64,000 nt of DNA from Pseudomonas sp. ACN8 (GTDB taxonomy: Bacteria > Pseudomonadota > Gammaproteobacteria > Pseudomonadales > Pseudomonadaceae), in contig NZ_MRCS01000009.1 in assembly GCF_002303925.1 (NCBI RefSeq), positions 85,381 to 149,380 of the forward strand, read 5' to 3'. Below the pieces are notes generated by a model. That model worked only from the letters and a program-made list of their open reading frames with translations. It ran no database searches and was not told the origin of the DNA. The translations under genes and the position numbers were made by a program. This document shows positions 35,795 through 44,362 of the stretch, piece after piece. The stretch's first letter is position 1, and the number at the start of each line of letters is the position of its first letter.

Positions 35795-36703
35795 TCATGT
35801 GCGAGGAAGACTTTCCGGCGGCAATCCATTCGGCAGCTGAATCTTCAGGCCGCGTGCAATCTGAATGCCTATGTAGAAGGCATCCCCCAGTGCGCCGGCA
35901 AGTTCAGGATCGTCGGCTTCAAACTCTTTGCTGGCCCACGCGCCGATAGTCAATTGGTGCAGCCTGGCTTTATCTTTTTCAACGCCCAGCAACACGTTTC
36001 TGATGAATTGCAACTGGATCAGCGAGCTTGAGTAAATCTGGAACTCGGGACAGCCGTTGTATCTCAGGGCGGTGATGGTTATCGCATTGTCGATGTAGTC
36101 GAGGGCCGTTATCGGCGTGTTCAGACGGCGGTCCTTATCGGCTCCAGCGGTTTGATAGCTGCGCGACGCTACGTACTCATCAAACATTCGAACCTGCTCA
36201 CCGGTCCGGGCAGAGTCTCGATCATAACCAACGTGTTTTCTATAGGTCAGGAATTGTTCTGATTCTGGTCCATGGGTCAGCAGCGAAACAATCGCCGCAC
36301 ATTGCACGAGCCAATAAATTTCGAACGAGGATTCGGTGCCTCGATAATAGCCAAGATCTGTCGCTTTGCCGTACAAGTCACGCGCCAGTTGGCTGGCGTA
36401 ATCGCGGTTTATCGTGGTCTCTGAAGTCCCGTCGGCCGGGTCATTCGCTATGACGAAAACCCGATAACGCTGCAACAGGAGGGCATCCACAAGCGTCAGG
36501 TCCGGGCAGGCGGGGGGCATCAGCGGGACAAACACTTCTGGCCCACGATTGATCGGTAGCCAGGACAGGTTCCTTTCCACTCGGGAAAGTGGCTTGTCCA
36601 CTTCGGTGTTGGGGGCTGCGTCGACAACCTGCTCGGAGGGGGCGGGTGGAAGAACGGTTTTTTGCCCGAATAGGGTTTTCAAACGATGCAATAGTTTTGA
36701 CAT
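35795..36703 (-). CDS. Hypothetical protein, no recognised family
   Basis: A 302-residue protein beginning MSKLLHRLKTLFGQKTVLPP. I recognise no domain. The first about 60 residues are proline-rich and charged; the rest looks mostly helical, with ASQLARDLYGKATDLGYYRG, SFEIYWLVQCAAIVSLLTHG and ALDYIDNAITITALRYNGCP. There is no signal peptide. A TTG start 15 nt further upstream is possible; I use the ATG. It stands among immunity-like genes on the same strand downstream of the alarmone-type effector, so it may be another immunity protein, but this is context only. Confidence 0.6.
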   Translation of the reverse strand: MSKLLHRLKTLFGQKTVLPPAPSEQVVDAAPNTEVDKPLSRVERNLSWLPINRGPEVFVPLMPPACPDLTLVDALLLQRYRVFVIANDPADGTSETTINRDYASQLARDLYGKATDLGYYRGTESSFEIYWLVQCAAIVSLLTHGPESEQFLTYRKHVGYDRDSARTGEQVRMFDEYVASRSYQTAGADKDRRLNTPITALDYIDNAITITALRYNGCPEFQIYSSSLIQLQFIRNVLLGVEKDKARLHQLTIGAWASKEFEADDPELAGALGDAFYIGIQIARGLKIQLPNGLPPESLPRT

Positions 36704-36873
36704 GGGGAATCCGTTCAAGGATTTTGATTTTGAGGGCAGCGATCCAAAGGGCCGGAGTGACGGTTTGTCTTAGATAGCCGTTCCTCTATTGGTCCCCGGC
36801 TGCACAATCAGCAGATCATCCAGCTCTCCGCGGCGACAACTACCCTGACACCGGGGGCACGACAAAGCGTCCC

Positions 36874-37341
36874 TTATGGCAAAAACGCCTTGATTCTCTT
36901 GGCGAGAAATTCGTAAAAATTGTTCGCATACAATAAGTTCTGCCCCGACGGAATTTTAATGAAAATCTGGCATTCTTCGCCGTTGTATGTGTCGTAGTCG
37001 AAGAAAAAAACCTCGCCCAAGTCGGTTTCGCTGATGACTACTTTTTTAGCGGTTGTTGATTTGTGTTTGAGACCATTGAGGTGCTGGAAAATTATATCTC
37101 CACCATTGATGTCTTCGAAGTCCTCTCCATAGATGCTATATATTTCCTCCGATCCGACTTCTCCTCCTGCATAATTGAGAAGGAACCATTTGTAGGATGC
37201 AGGTAATTTATGGCAGATTCTTTGCTCGGCTTTTACAAGCCAGTCATCAGTCACGGCACCAGCGGGGGATCCGAGCGCGGCGATGTCCGGATGCTTTTTA
37301 ATCAGATTCTCTAGTTCAAGTATTGCTGGCTTGTTCTCCAC
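36874..37341 (-). CDS. SMI1/KNR4 family protein (putative immunity protein)
   Basis: A 155-residue SMI1/KNR4 (SUKH superfamily) protein. The family core reads AEQRICHKLPASYKWFLLNY then AGGEVGSEEIYSIYGEDFED, with later VVISETDLGEVFFFDYDTY. SUKH proteins commonly neutralise contact-dependent or T6SS nuclease toxins. The frame stays open to an ATG at 37455, but I choose the GTG at 37341 because a perfect GGAGG lies 6 nt before it and the domain begins right after (ENKPAILELENLIKKHPD). No cognate toxin is adjacent on this strand, so it looks like an orphan immunity gene. AT-rich compared with neighbours. Confidence 0.8.
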   Translation of the reverse strand: MENKPAILELENLIKKHPDIAALGSPAGAVTDDWLVKAEQRICHKLPASYKWFLLNYAGGEVGSEEIYSIYGEDFEDINGGDIIFQHLNGLKHKSTTAKKVVISETDLGEVFFFDYDTYNGEECQIFIKIPSGQNLLYANNFYEFLAKRIKAFLP

Positions 37342-37585
37342 TGGCGGCCTCCAATAAGTTCGAAGTTGAAGTCGGTGCAAGCAGCATTCAGGTCGCCATA
37401 TGGTTTCAGGTTTGCTCATCAAATAGGTGAGGTCAGGTATCTCCCCGGGCTCCATATCCTTCGAAATTAATCTACGGCACTCCTGTTCGTAAAGAATCGC
37501 AAAATAAGCAAGACTGTTTGGCGGTCAATGATTGCAAGGAATAAACAGGGTCCTATTTTTCAAGTGGTAGTACTGCCGTAGGATC

Positions 37586-38137
37586 TTAGTGCTGAGAATC
37601 AATATGAAGTAGTTGATAGCGGATCATGGCCTCGCTAAGTCTTAATCTGAGATAGGTATGTGCAGGGCCCAATGCCTCAAGAATTAGTGCCGACTCCAGC
37701 AGATAGGATGCCCTTTTAGTATGAGTCCACGTCGACGGAGCGGACTGCAAATTCGTGATACGGTCGCATAGCTTGATCGCTGCGGCCTCCCTCGAGTGCG
37801 CGGCGATGCTCTGGAAATAACGTTCTTCGGAGAACGGAACGATCAAATTTTTGCTCAGGCAGCCGACGGTCGAGGCTACCAAGGTGCCAAAGACATCGGC
37901 CAACTCTGCCTGCGTAGTTGGCGTGTCTTCCAGTACGTCATGCAATAGGGCTGCGGGCAAGGCGATCTCAAGGGCGCCAACCGTCTCTACCCGATCCGCG
38001 AAAATCAGTTCATTGGCCACCATCGCCACGTGCGTGGTGTAGGGAAGCTTCGAGCCTTTCATCTGCTGGCCGAGGTGAGCAGTAGAAGCAAACAGCCAAG
38101 CCTGGTTGTAGAGTTGTTGCAGGTCAATGGGTTTCAT
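37586..38137 (-). CDS. HD-domain small alarmone hydrolase (RelA/SpoT hydrolase-like), putative immunity protein
   Basis: A 183-residue, single-domain protein matching the hydrolase half of RelA/SpoT and MESH1 proteins. The N-terminus AHLGQQMKGSKLPYTTHVAM is the family start. All metal and catalytic positions are present with exact family spacing: H36, H66-D67, E70-D71 (LLHDVLEDTP), D125 and N129 (CDRITN), corresponding to H53, H77-D78, E81-D82, D144 and N148 of Rel enzymes. No synthetase, TGS or ACT domain follows. It lies downstream of an effector whose C-terminus looks like an alarmone synthetase, so it may be an enzymatic immunity protein that degrades the toxin's product. The ATG at 38137 is chosen over a frame open to 38167. 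Confidence 0.85.
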   Translation of the reverse strand: MKPIDLQQLYNQAWLFASTAHLGQQMKGSKLPYTTHVAMVANELIFADRVETVGALEIALPAALLHDVLEDTPTTQAELADVFGTLVASTVGCLSKNLIVPFSEERYFQSIAAHSREAAAIKLCDRITNLQSAPSTWTHTKRASYLLESALILEALGPAHTYLRLRLSEAMIRYQLLHIDSQH

Positions 38138-38323
38138 TGGCGGGCTCTGTGAGGTAGGCAAAAACATCTTTTGTTAGGTATTGGCAACACTTTCTACTTT
38201 GTCGGTAGGTATGGAGTTTTGCTCTCTTTGAGTCAAAGCTCATCCGTACCGAGAGAGGGAAAGCGAAAACCATGAGATGAACCGTTCAATAGATGACAGT
38301 GGATAGCCCTTCATGTTGAAAAA

Positions 38324-38557
38324 TCATCGTCGGGACCGACCTCTATTGTAGTCTTGGCGGGTGATCTCCTCACCGAAACGCAGAGCTTCATTGAATAAAC
38401 GGTTGTCATGAGGGACAGGTTGACTGCTCTCTTCATTGCCGTAGAAACGTACGAATGCCTGCTTCGAAAGATGATCCCATCGATAAGTGACTTCTTCGTA
38501 TGGATAGTCAACAAAAATGTCTTCGTTGACGAAACGCTCGCCTTTCTCAATTGCCAT
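38324..38557 (-). CDS. Small 77-residue protein between effector and hydrolase (candidate immunity)
   Basis: The ATG at 38557 overlaps the last 11 nt of the effector gene and is preceded by GAGAGGATTGA, a good ribosome site, so it is probably translated with the toxin. The protein is acidic and aromatic (NEDIFVDYPYEEVTYRWDHL, KQAFVRFYGN) and ends basic (RQDYNRGRSRR). I recognise no family. Position and coupling suggest a toxin-binding immunity protein, with the HD hydrolase as a second line of protection. Confidence 0.6.
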   Translation of the reverse strand: MAIEKGERFVNEDIFVDYPYEEVTYRWDHLSKQAFVRFYGNEESSQPVPHDNRLFNEALRFGEEITRQDYNRGRSRR

Positions 38558-40055
38558 TCAATCCTCTCACGGCGTTATAGTACGCCTTGCTTTTCTCTGC
38601 TATCGCTTGAGCGCTTGAGCTCGTCGGGTCTAATACGCGCCAATCTTCATAATAACGGTGACCAAGCCCGCCAGGTACTCCCGCCTGGGAGGCAACGGCG
38701 TCGTAAGTCTCGTTCCCAAGCAGGTTCCTGGCCAAGGCTTCCGGTTCTTTTGCAAAAATCATTTGGGGTGAGTTCACTTGGATTTCGCCGGGGATACCTG
38801 CTCTTGTCATCATTGACGAGTTTACGCCGCTATAGCCAAGTGCATCGAGGTTGCCATCAATCACTTTGACATTGGCTCCTCGTTTGGCCAGCTCCGCGGC
38901 GACGTCACTCACCTTGTTCGCCTCTACGATGATAGTATTGCGCGCCAAATCCTTGATACGGGTTGCATCGCCTCCGTAATCATTCATGATTTTTTCCAGC
39001 GCCCGCTCACGAGATTTGATCGGTGCTTTTGCAACTGTTCCGCCATACTGCGCTGAGATTTCGTCGGCGAGAGCATCGATTTCAGCTTTAGCCGCTTTGG
39101 CCTTTCTGTAAATCTCTTCAAAGCTGTTGGTTTTACTCAAACCTGAGTCTTTATTGTCACTTTTAGGCCGTGGTTCCGCCTCTGCTTTTTTTAGTGGCAT
39201 CGGCTCACTGGTCTTCAATTCAGGATGCGCCAGCAACTTCTGCTCATTCCTTGCCAACCAACCCGCCAGCTCCTTGTTCGAAATCTCCGCCTGAAGCTTC
39301 GCACTGCGGGTCGCGATGCTTTCCATGCTGTTCATCACACCCGCTTTCATCTGGCCCCGGGTCAGGTAGGTGACGATGGCGGTGAGTAGCAGCATTACAA
39401 GTTGCTCCTGCCCGCGAGCCAGTTGTCGTGCCGCGCGTTCGACGCGTTCCTGTACCAGTGCAGCGGAACCGCCGCTGGGGTCCAAACCGGATGGTTTGAC
39501 CCCTTCTTCGGCGTGCCAGGCCGTAGCGATGCCTTCCTGCAAGGTCGAGAGACAGGCGGGCAGGCCCTGGTAAAAATATTCGGCGACGGCGGACAGGCCC
39601 AGGCCCATGAGAATCAGGTTGCCGACCTGCAAGCCGATACCGGCCCCGGCAGCGGCTCCGGGGGCAGCGCCGACGCCAAATGCGAAGGCCCCCGCCGCGC
39701 CGCCGGCCACGGTGCCGATTGCCACGCTGCCGCCGAGAATCATCGAGACTTCTTTGACCAGTTGCAGCAGCACCGGCAGGATCTGTTCGATTTCAATCGA
39801 GGCCCACTTGCGCTTGAGGTCCATCTGGATGATCGGGTAGGAGAGGGTCATCGCCTGATGCACCGCATCGATGCGATGACCGCCCAGGTAGCCATAGGCC
39901 TGGCTCGCGCCATGGCTGACACGTCGGGTGAAGCCGTTCCAGTTGTCGTGGGCGCTCTGCAGGCCATCGTTGACGCCCTGGTTCAGCTCGTTGAATTTCT
40001 GGTCGAGGTTGCGTTCGACATCGGCCCAGCTGGGCACGTTGGCTAAAAGATCCAT
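38547..40055 (-). CDS. T6SS-type effector: DUF6861-like N-terminus with C-terminal RelA/SpoT-like synthetase toxin domain
   Basis: This 502-residue protein has three parts. Residues 1-185 (ADVERNLDQKFNELNQGVND, then a glycine/alanine-rich hydrophobic stretch at about 104-160) look like the DUF6861 delivery region of Pseudomonas T6SS effectors. Residues 186-310 are a helical and charged linker. Residues about 312-480 follow the RelA/SpoT synthetase order: basic IKSRERALEKI (346-356), IKDLARNTIIV (367-377), GYSGVN (407-412, cf. GYxSxH) and GEIQVNS (423-429, cf. EIQIRT with catalytic Glu). A product could be (p)ppGpp, (p)ppApp or pyrophosphorylated tRNA. It is divergent from vgrG and followed by a coupled small ORF and an alarmone-hydrolase-like gene. 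Confidence 0.75.
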   Translation of the reverse strand: MDLLANVPSWADVERNLDQKFNELNQGVNDGLQSAHDNWNGFTRRVSHGASQAYGYLGGHRIDAVHQAMTLSYPIIQMDLKRKWASIEIEQILPVLLQLVKEVSMILGGSVAIGTVAGGAAGAFAFGVGAAPGAAAGAGIGLQVGNLILMGLGLSAVAEYFYQGLPACLSTLQEGIATAWHAEEGVKPSGLDPSGGSAALVQERVERAARQLARGQEQLVMLLLTAIVTYLTRGQMKAGVMNSMESIATRSAKLQAEISNKELAGWLARNEQKLLAHPELKTSEPMPLKKAEAEPRPKSDNKDSGLSKTNSFEEIYRKAKAAKAEIDALADEISAQYGGTVAKAPIKSRERALEKIMNDYGGDATRIKDLARNTIIVEANKVSDVAAELAKRGANVKVIDGNLDALGYSGVNSSMMTRAGIPGEIQVNSPQMIFAKEPEALARNLLGNETYDAVASQAGVPGGLGHRYYEDWRVLDPTSSSAQAIAEKSKAYYNAVRGLNGN

Positions 40056-40769
40056 TTACTCGTCACTGTCCGTGGGGAAAAGGCGCTTCCTTGTTGCTGC
40101 GGTCGAGCTGTCGAATATTCGACTTAACATCATTGCCGAAGTGATGGCTATCTGCCGCACTTCAGGCTGCGCGGCGGGATGAAAAATTCAACATGGATCC
40201 ATTTTTTGTTATTCGCATTACATTCGGCAATGATGGCAATAAGGCATTAGTTGTCAAACAGTGGTACCTGACTTCCCGTTCATCCTTGATATATCGGCGT
40301 TTCTGGCCAGCCAGCGGGGCGATAATTATTTTTTCAGGGAATGTCCTGAACTGAATTCGAAGTGCGTGGAAGTACCCGCATACTCTGAGAGTGGGTTGAC
40401 ACAGTGCATGACATGGGTGTCTCCTTCCCGCGTTCAGAACCTGCGATACCTGCAAAAGTGTGACAAATTTCTAAAATATTTTTTGAGTGATGGCACTTTC
40501 ATACTGTCTTGAGGTCGCAGTTCCTGACGTAACATTTCGTGTGAGCAGTTTCGCTGGATGTTTAAGCGAGCTCGATGGAAGAGTGTTCTGTAGGTTGTCT
40601 CTTACAAAACATACAGATTGACTCATGCCGCAGTCCGAAAACATAGGGTGGCGAAGTGTTCGCCTGATTCAATGTTGCGGCAAACAAGGTTTTGACCCTC
40701 TTATCTGATTCGTTATGTGCAGTGGTTGAGAGAGGGCGTTAGCTTTCCACTGTTTTCAAGGAGATACAC
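40056..40769. other. Divergent intergenic region between toxin gene and vgrG
   Basis: A 714-bp AT-rich stretch. It must hold promoters for both directions; I find no clear sigma-70 or sigma-54 site and no supported gene. Overlapping frames at 40162-40455 (minus) and 40261-40512 (plus) have no ribosome site or recognisable protein. Confidence 0.55.
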
Positions 40770-42605
40770 ATGTTGATGGACCTTGCCGCAATGCTTTCCC
40801 CGCAAAATCGGCGCCTGTTCAAGTTCAAGAACCTCGCCAACCCCGAACAGCAATTGTTGCTTGAGTCCTTCAGGGGAACGGAAGGTCTGTCCCGTGCGTA
40901 CAACTTCGAGTTGCTGCTGGTGTGCCAGGACTCCGGCGTCGAGCTGAAGTCGATGATGGGCCAGCACGTGGTTCTGGAAATCGAGCTGGCAGACGCCTCG
41001 CCTCGTTACCTGGCAGGCTACCTCACGCGGTTTGCCAGCATCGGCAGCGACGGCGGCATGGCCCGCTATACGGCGACGCTTAACCCCTGGTTCTCGATGC
41101 TGAAAAACCGCTTCGACACGCGCATTTTCCAGGGCTGCACGGTGGAAGATGTCGTCACCCAGGTGTTTGCGTTGTGCCCTGCGTTTTCTCGGCACGAGTT
41201 TCGCCTGAGCAAGCCGCTCAAGCATTACACCTACATCACCCAGTACCGTGAAACGGACTTCAACTTTGTCCAGCGCCTGCTGGAAGAAGAGGGGATGTTC
41301 TACTACTTCGAGCACACCGCCAAAGGCCACACCATGATCATCTGCGACGACTCCAGCACGCTGGTGCCGTTGCCTGAACAACCGCAGATCCGCTACCACA
41401 CGGCATCGGTCACCGAGACCGCCGACTCCATCACCCAATGGAGCGGCAATCGCCAGTTGCAATCCGGGAAAATCGCGGTCCAGACCTTCGATTATCGTCA
41501 GCCGTCCAATCGCTTGCCGGTCGCCATGAAGAGCCTGAACAAGCAGGGCGATGTCGATGAATTCGAAATCTATGACTTCCCCGGCCAATACACCCACGGC
41601 ACCTACGACGAAGGTGAAACGCTGCTGCGGCTGCGGGTCGAAGCACTTGAGCTCAAGGGCAAGAGTTTTCATGGCGCCAGTAACTGTCGTGCGATGAAAC
41701 CCGGCTACACCTTCGAACTGCTGCAGCATTACGATCACGATCAAGGCCCTGCCGATGATCGTCAGTTCCTGCTGATGAGCGTCGAAAGCGAAGGCCACAA
41801 CAACTACCTCAGCGGGCATCAGGCGAGCTACTACAACACCTTCGCCTGCGTGCGCAAAAAGATCGTCTTCCGCCCTCAGCTCACCACCCCGCGCCCGACC
41901 ATCTCCGGCCCGCAAACCGCGATCATCGTCGGCCCGCCGGGGGAGGAAATATTCACCGACGAACTCGGCCGCGTGAAGGTGCAGTTTCACTGGGACCGCA
42001 AGGGCGAGCACAACGACAGGAGCTCCTGCTGGGTCCGCGTCGCCCAGTCCGGTGCCAGCGGTGGTTTCGGCAGCATCCAGATTCCCCGTGTGGGCGATGA
42101 AGTCGTGGTGGTGTTCCTCGACGGCAACCCCGACCGCCCGCTGGTCATGGGCAGCCTCTACAACAGCCAGAACACCCCGCCGTGGTCGTTGCCGGCGAAC
42201 AAGACGCAAAGCGGGTTTTTGACGCGGTCGATGAAGGGGAAGGGCAGCAATGCGAACTTTTTCCGCTTCGACGACAAGGCGGGTGCCGAGCAGATCATTG
42301 TCCATGCCGAACGCAATATGGATACGGAAATCGAAGCTGACGAAACCCTTAAGGTTGGTGGAAGTCGCCAGATCAAGGTTGAAGGCAAGCACTCGGAAAC
42401 AATCAAGCTGGAGACCAGCATTGCCGTAGAGGAGGGATCGTATTACGTCACCGTCGATAAAGGCGAAGTGAAGATCAAGGCTGCGACATCCATCACTCTG
42501 GAAGTCGGCGCCAGCAAGCTAGTCATGAATAAGGACGGGACGATTACCCTGTCCGGCATCGTGGTTGATGTGGAAGGTAAAACCGTCATCAACCTGAACA
42601 AATAA
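40770..42605 (+). CDS. vgrG: Type VI secretion system spike protein VgrG
   Basis: A 611-residue VgrG that trimerises to form the spike on the Hcp tube. It has the gp27-like part (RLFKFKNLANPEQQLLLESF, ITQYRETDFNFVQRLLEEEG then MFYYFEHT), the gp5 OB-fold junction (FTDELGRVKVQFHWDRKGEH, IQIPRVGDEVVVVFLDGNPD) and a C-terminal beta-helix (residues about 500-611) of VxVxxx-type repeats ending VEGKTVINLNK. It has no extra effector domain. AAGGAGATACAC precedes the ATG. It starts an operon of vgrG, eagR, PAAR effector and immunity gene. Confidence 0.96.
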   Translation: MLMDLAAMLSPQNRRLFKFKNLANPEQQLLLESFRGTEGLSRAYNFELLLVCQDSGVELKSMMGQHVVLEIELADASPRYLAGYLTRFASIGSDGGMARYTATLNPWFSMLKNRFDTRIFQGCTVEDVVTQVFALCPAFSRHEFRLSKPLKHYTYITQYRETDFNFVQRLLEEEGMFYYFEHTAKGHTMIICDDSSTLVPLPEQPQIRYHTASVTETADSITQWSGNRQLQSGKIAVQTFDYRQPSNRLPVAMKSLNKQGDVDEFEIYDFPGQYTHGTYDEGETLLRLRVEALELKGKSFHGASNCRAMKPGYTFELLQHYDHDQGPADDRQFLLMSVESEGHNNYLSGHQASYYNTFACVRKKIVFRPQLTTPRPTISGPQTAIIVGPPGEEIFTDELGRVKVQFHWDRKGEHNDRSSCWVRVAQSGASGGFGSIQIPRVGDEVVVVFLDGNPDRPLVMGSLYNSQNTPPWSLPANKTQSGFLTRSMKGKGSNANFFRFDDKAGAEQIIVHAERNMDTEIEADETLKVGGSRQIKVEGKHSETIKLETSIAVEEGSYYVTVDKGEVKIKAATSITLEVGASKLVMNKDGTITLSGIVVDVEGKTVINLNK

Positions 42606-42628
42606 GCTGACGGATAAGGGACTGCCGC

Positions 42629-43225
42629 ATGCGAACCAGTATTTACGACCGAATCTCCGAGCAAAGGATTCGTGAGGAACAGCGACTCGAAGCAGAGCGC
42701 TTGGAGCAGGAGGCACTCGACGCACCACCTCCACCTCCCGAACGCTTTCAGACCAATGAGTTGAGTTTTGTTCGTCCTGCCCATCTCAAAGATAAAACAT
42801 TCCATGTATTCACAATGACGGATATGGGACCCAGTCCTTTTTCGTTAGTCGTAGGGCGATCGCCGATTGAGAGTGGTGCCGATCTTGAAACCATGGCTCA
42901 GCGCTTACTCGGCGAGTTGAAAAAATCTTTATCGCATGTTGAATGGATCGAGCCGCTCACTCCCGTTCAAGTGGCGGGGCTTGATGCGCGTCGAGTCGAG
43001 TTTCGCTGGCGACAACAGGGGCAACCAGTTCATCAATTGCAATTGATGTTTCTTCATCGCGATGAACATCAGCAAGAATTGCTCATGCAAATCACGGGCA
43101 CCAGCAACAACCCTAAAGGCATGACGACTGAAGAGCGATGCCGTTTCGATGAGTTGATCGCCTCACTGGAATTGCGCTATCCGCCTGATAACGAGGTTGA
43201 CGCTGAAGAGGCTTCGCAAGAATGA
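42629..43225 (+). CDS. DUF1795/DcrB-like protein, EagR-type effector chaperone
   Basis: A 198-residue protein. The first 40 residues are a charged, Glu/Arg-rich helix and a proline run (ALDAPPPPPERF). The DcrB/DUF1795 fold follows: LSFVRPAHLKDKTFHVFTMT, PSPFSLVVGRSPIESGADLE and LMFLHRDEHQQELLMQITG. EagR chaperones of this family bind and shield the hydrophobic transmembrane segments next to the PAAR domain of T6SS effectors. Its stop overlaps the start of the PAAR effector gene (ATGA, 43222-43225), consistent with a dedicated chaperone. Confidence 0.88.
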   Translation: MRTSIYDRISEQRIREEQRLEAERLEQEALDAPPPPPERFQTNELSFVRPAHLKDKTFHVFTMTDMGPSPFSLVVGRSPIESGADLETMAQRLLGELKKSLSHVEWIEPLTPVQVAGLDARRVEFRWRQQGQPVHQLQLMFLHRDEHQQELLMQITGTSNNPKGMTTEERCRFDELIASLELRYPPDNEVDAEEASQE

Positions 43226-44361
43226 GCGAGGCAGCGGCACGCCTGGATGATCCAATTGAGCATTCCCACGCGCTAAGTGGGCTACTGGGAGGGCTCGCCC
43301 TCGGCGCAGGTGCGGTGCTGATTGGTATCGCAATTGTAGGAACCGGAGGTTTTGGCGCAATCGCGCTGGGTGCCATGGTTGGAGCCGGTGCAGCAACGGG
43401 TGCCGGCATCGGCCAACTGCTTGGAAGTCTTTCGTTTGCCACTCATGACGCAGGCCAGATCAACAGTGGTTCAGGAAATGTGTTTATCAACGGGAGGGCT
43501 GCCGCTAGGGCTCACGTTGATACTGCGGTGTGCACACAACATGGTTCAGCCCCTCAGATTATGGCCCAAGGTAGCGACTCGGTACGTATCAACGGTCAGC
43601 CGGCTGCGCGTGTTGGAGATCGAACGGTCTGCGACGGAAAAATCAGTGCAGGCTCTTCGAATGTCTTCATAGGAGGTGGTACCGATACGACGGATGCTAT
43701 CAGTCCGGAAGTTCCTGAGTGGTTAGAATATTCAGTTTTGATTGTTGGATTAGCCAGTGCAACAGTTCTTGCAGGACCTGTAGTTGTAGCTTTTGGCTTT
43801 TTGGGAGGGCTTTTCGGCGCAAGGATTGGTTCCTGGGTTGGAGGTGAGGTATTCGGCGAAGGTGGCGATGGGCAAAAAATATCAGCTTTTGTTGGCGGTT
43901 TTATCGGTGGCGGTCTGGGCGCGAAACGAGGAATTGCATTTGATAGCAAATACAAGATAACGAGCCAAGGATTAGGATCCAACCTGGCGAACGTAAAGGT
44001 CACACAAAAAACAGCGAATGATCAGCCGTCGACTTGGTCCAAGACGCTTTATAATAGAGGGAAGTTTCGAAAAGGTGTTCGAGATAAAGTGTGGGAGAAC
44101 GCCAAGGCGGAAAGTCCGGATGGGGTAGTTAGAGACCCACTAAAGCAAATACCAATGAGTAAAAGTGAACCTTGGGATATGGGGCACAAGCCAGGATATG
44201 AAAACTGGAAGCATGTCAGAAGTGCGGAAGCTCGAGGTATTAGTAGAAAACAATTTCTGGATGAGTATAATAAGGTGGAGCACTACCGGCCTGAATTGCC
44301 CTCATCCAATCGTAGTCATTTGGGCGAAAATACAAAAGCTGATTATTATTTGGGAGATTGA
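43222..44361 (+). CDS. PAAR-domain T6SS effector with C-terminal GH-E nuclease toxin
   Basis: A 379-residue effector. It has N-terminal hydrophobic helices (GLLGGLALGAGAVLIGIAIV), a PAAR domain at about 80-155 (SGSGNVFINGRAAARAHVDT, GQPAARVGDRTVCDGKIS) that caps VgrG, further Gly-rich hydrophobic helices, then a toxin domain from about residue 275. The toxin shows WDMGHKPGYENWKHVRSAEA, then RGISRKQFLDEYNKVEHYRP and ELPSSNRSHLGE, the GH-E version of the HNH/EndoVII nuclease fold. There is no Rhs core between PAAR and toxin. Codon use becomes AT-richer from about 43.7 kb. An immunity gene follows 1 nt after the stop. Confidence 0.88.
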   Translation: MSEAAARLDDPIEHSHALSGLLGGLALGAGAVLIGIAIVGTGGFGAIALGAMVGAGAATGAGIGQLLGSLSFATHDAGQINSGSGNVFINGRAAARAHVDTAVCTQHGSAPQIMAQGSDSVRINGQPAARVGDRTVCDGKISAGSSNVFIGGGTDTTDAISPEVPEWLEYSVLIVGLASATVLAGPVVVAFGFLGGLFGARIGSWVGGEVFGEGGDGQKISAFVGGFIGGGLGAKRGIAFDSKYKITSQGLGSNLANVKVTQKTANDQPSTWSKTLYNRGKFRKGVRDKVWENAKAESPDGVVRDPLKQIPMSKSEPWDMGHKPGYENWKHVRSAEARGISRKQFLDEYNKVEHYRPELPSSNRSHLGENTKADYYLGD

Positions 44362-44362
44362 A

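Noticed and set aside
38311..38550. 79-codon minus-strand frame overlapping the 77-residue ORF
   Set aside because: A different frame of the same stretch with no ribosome site; the 38324-38557 frame has GAGAGG before its ATG.
40162..40512. Small ORFs on both strands in the region before vgrG
   Set aside because: They overlap each other, lack ribosome sites and show no recognisable protein.
40652..40668. Sigma-54-like GG-N10-GC (TGGCGAAGTGTTCGC) upstream of vgrG
   Set aside because: Only the GG and GC dinucleotides match; the rest departs from TGGCACG-N4-TTGC, and such matches are common by chance.
40713..42392. 559-codon minus-strand frame opposite vgrG
   Set aside because: Antisense shadow; vgrG is unmistakable on the plus strand.
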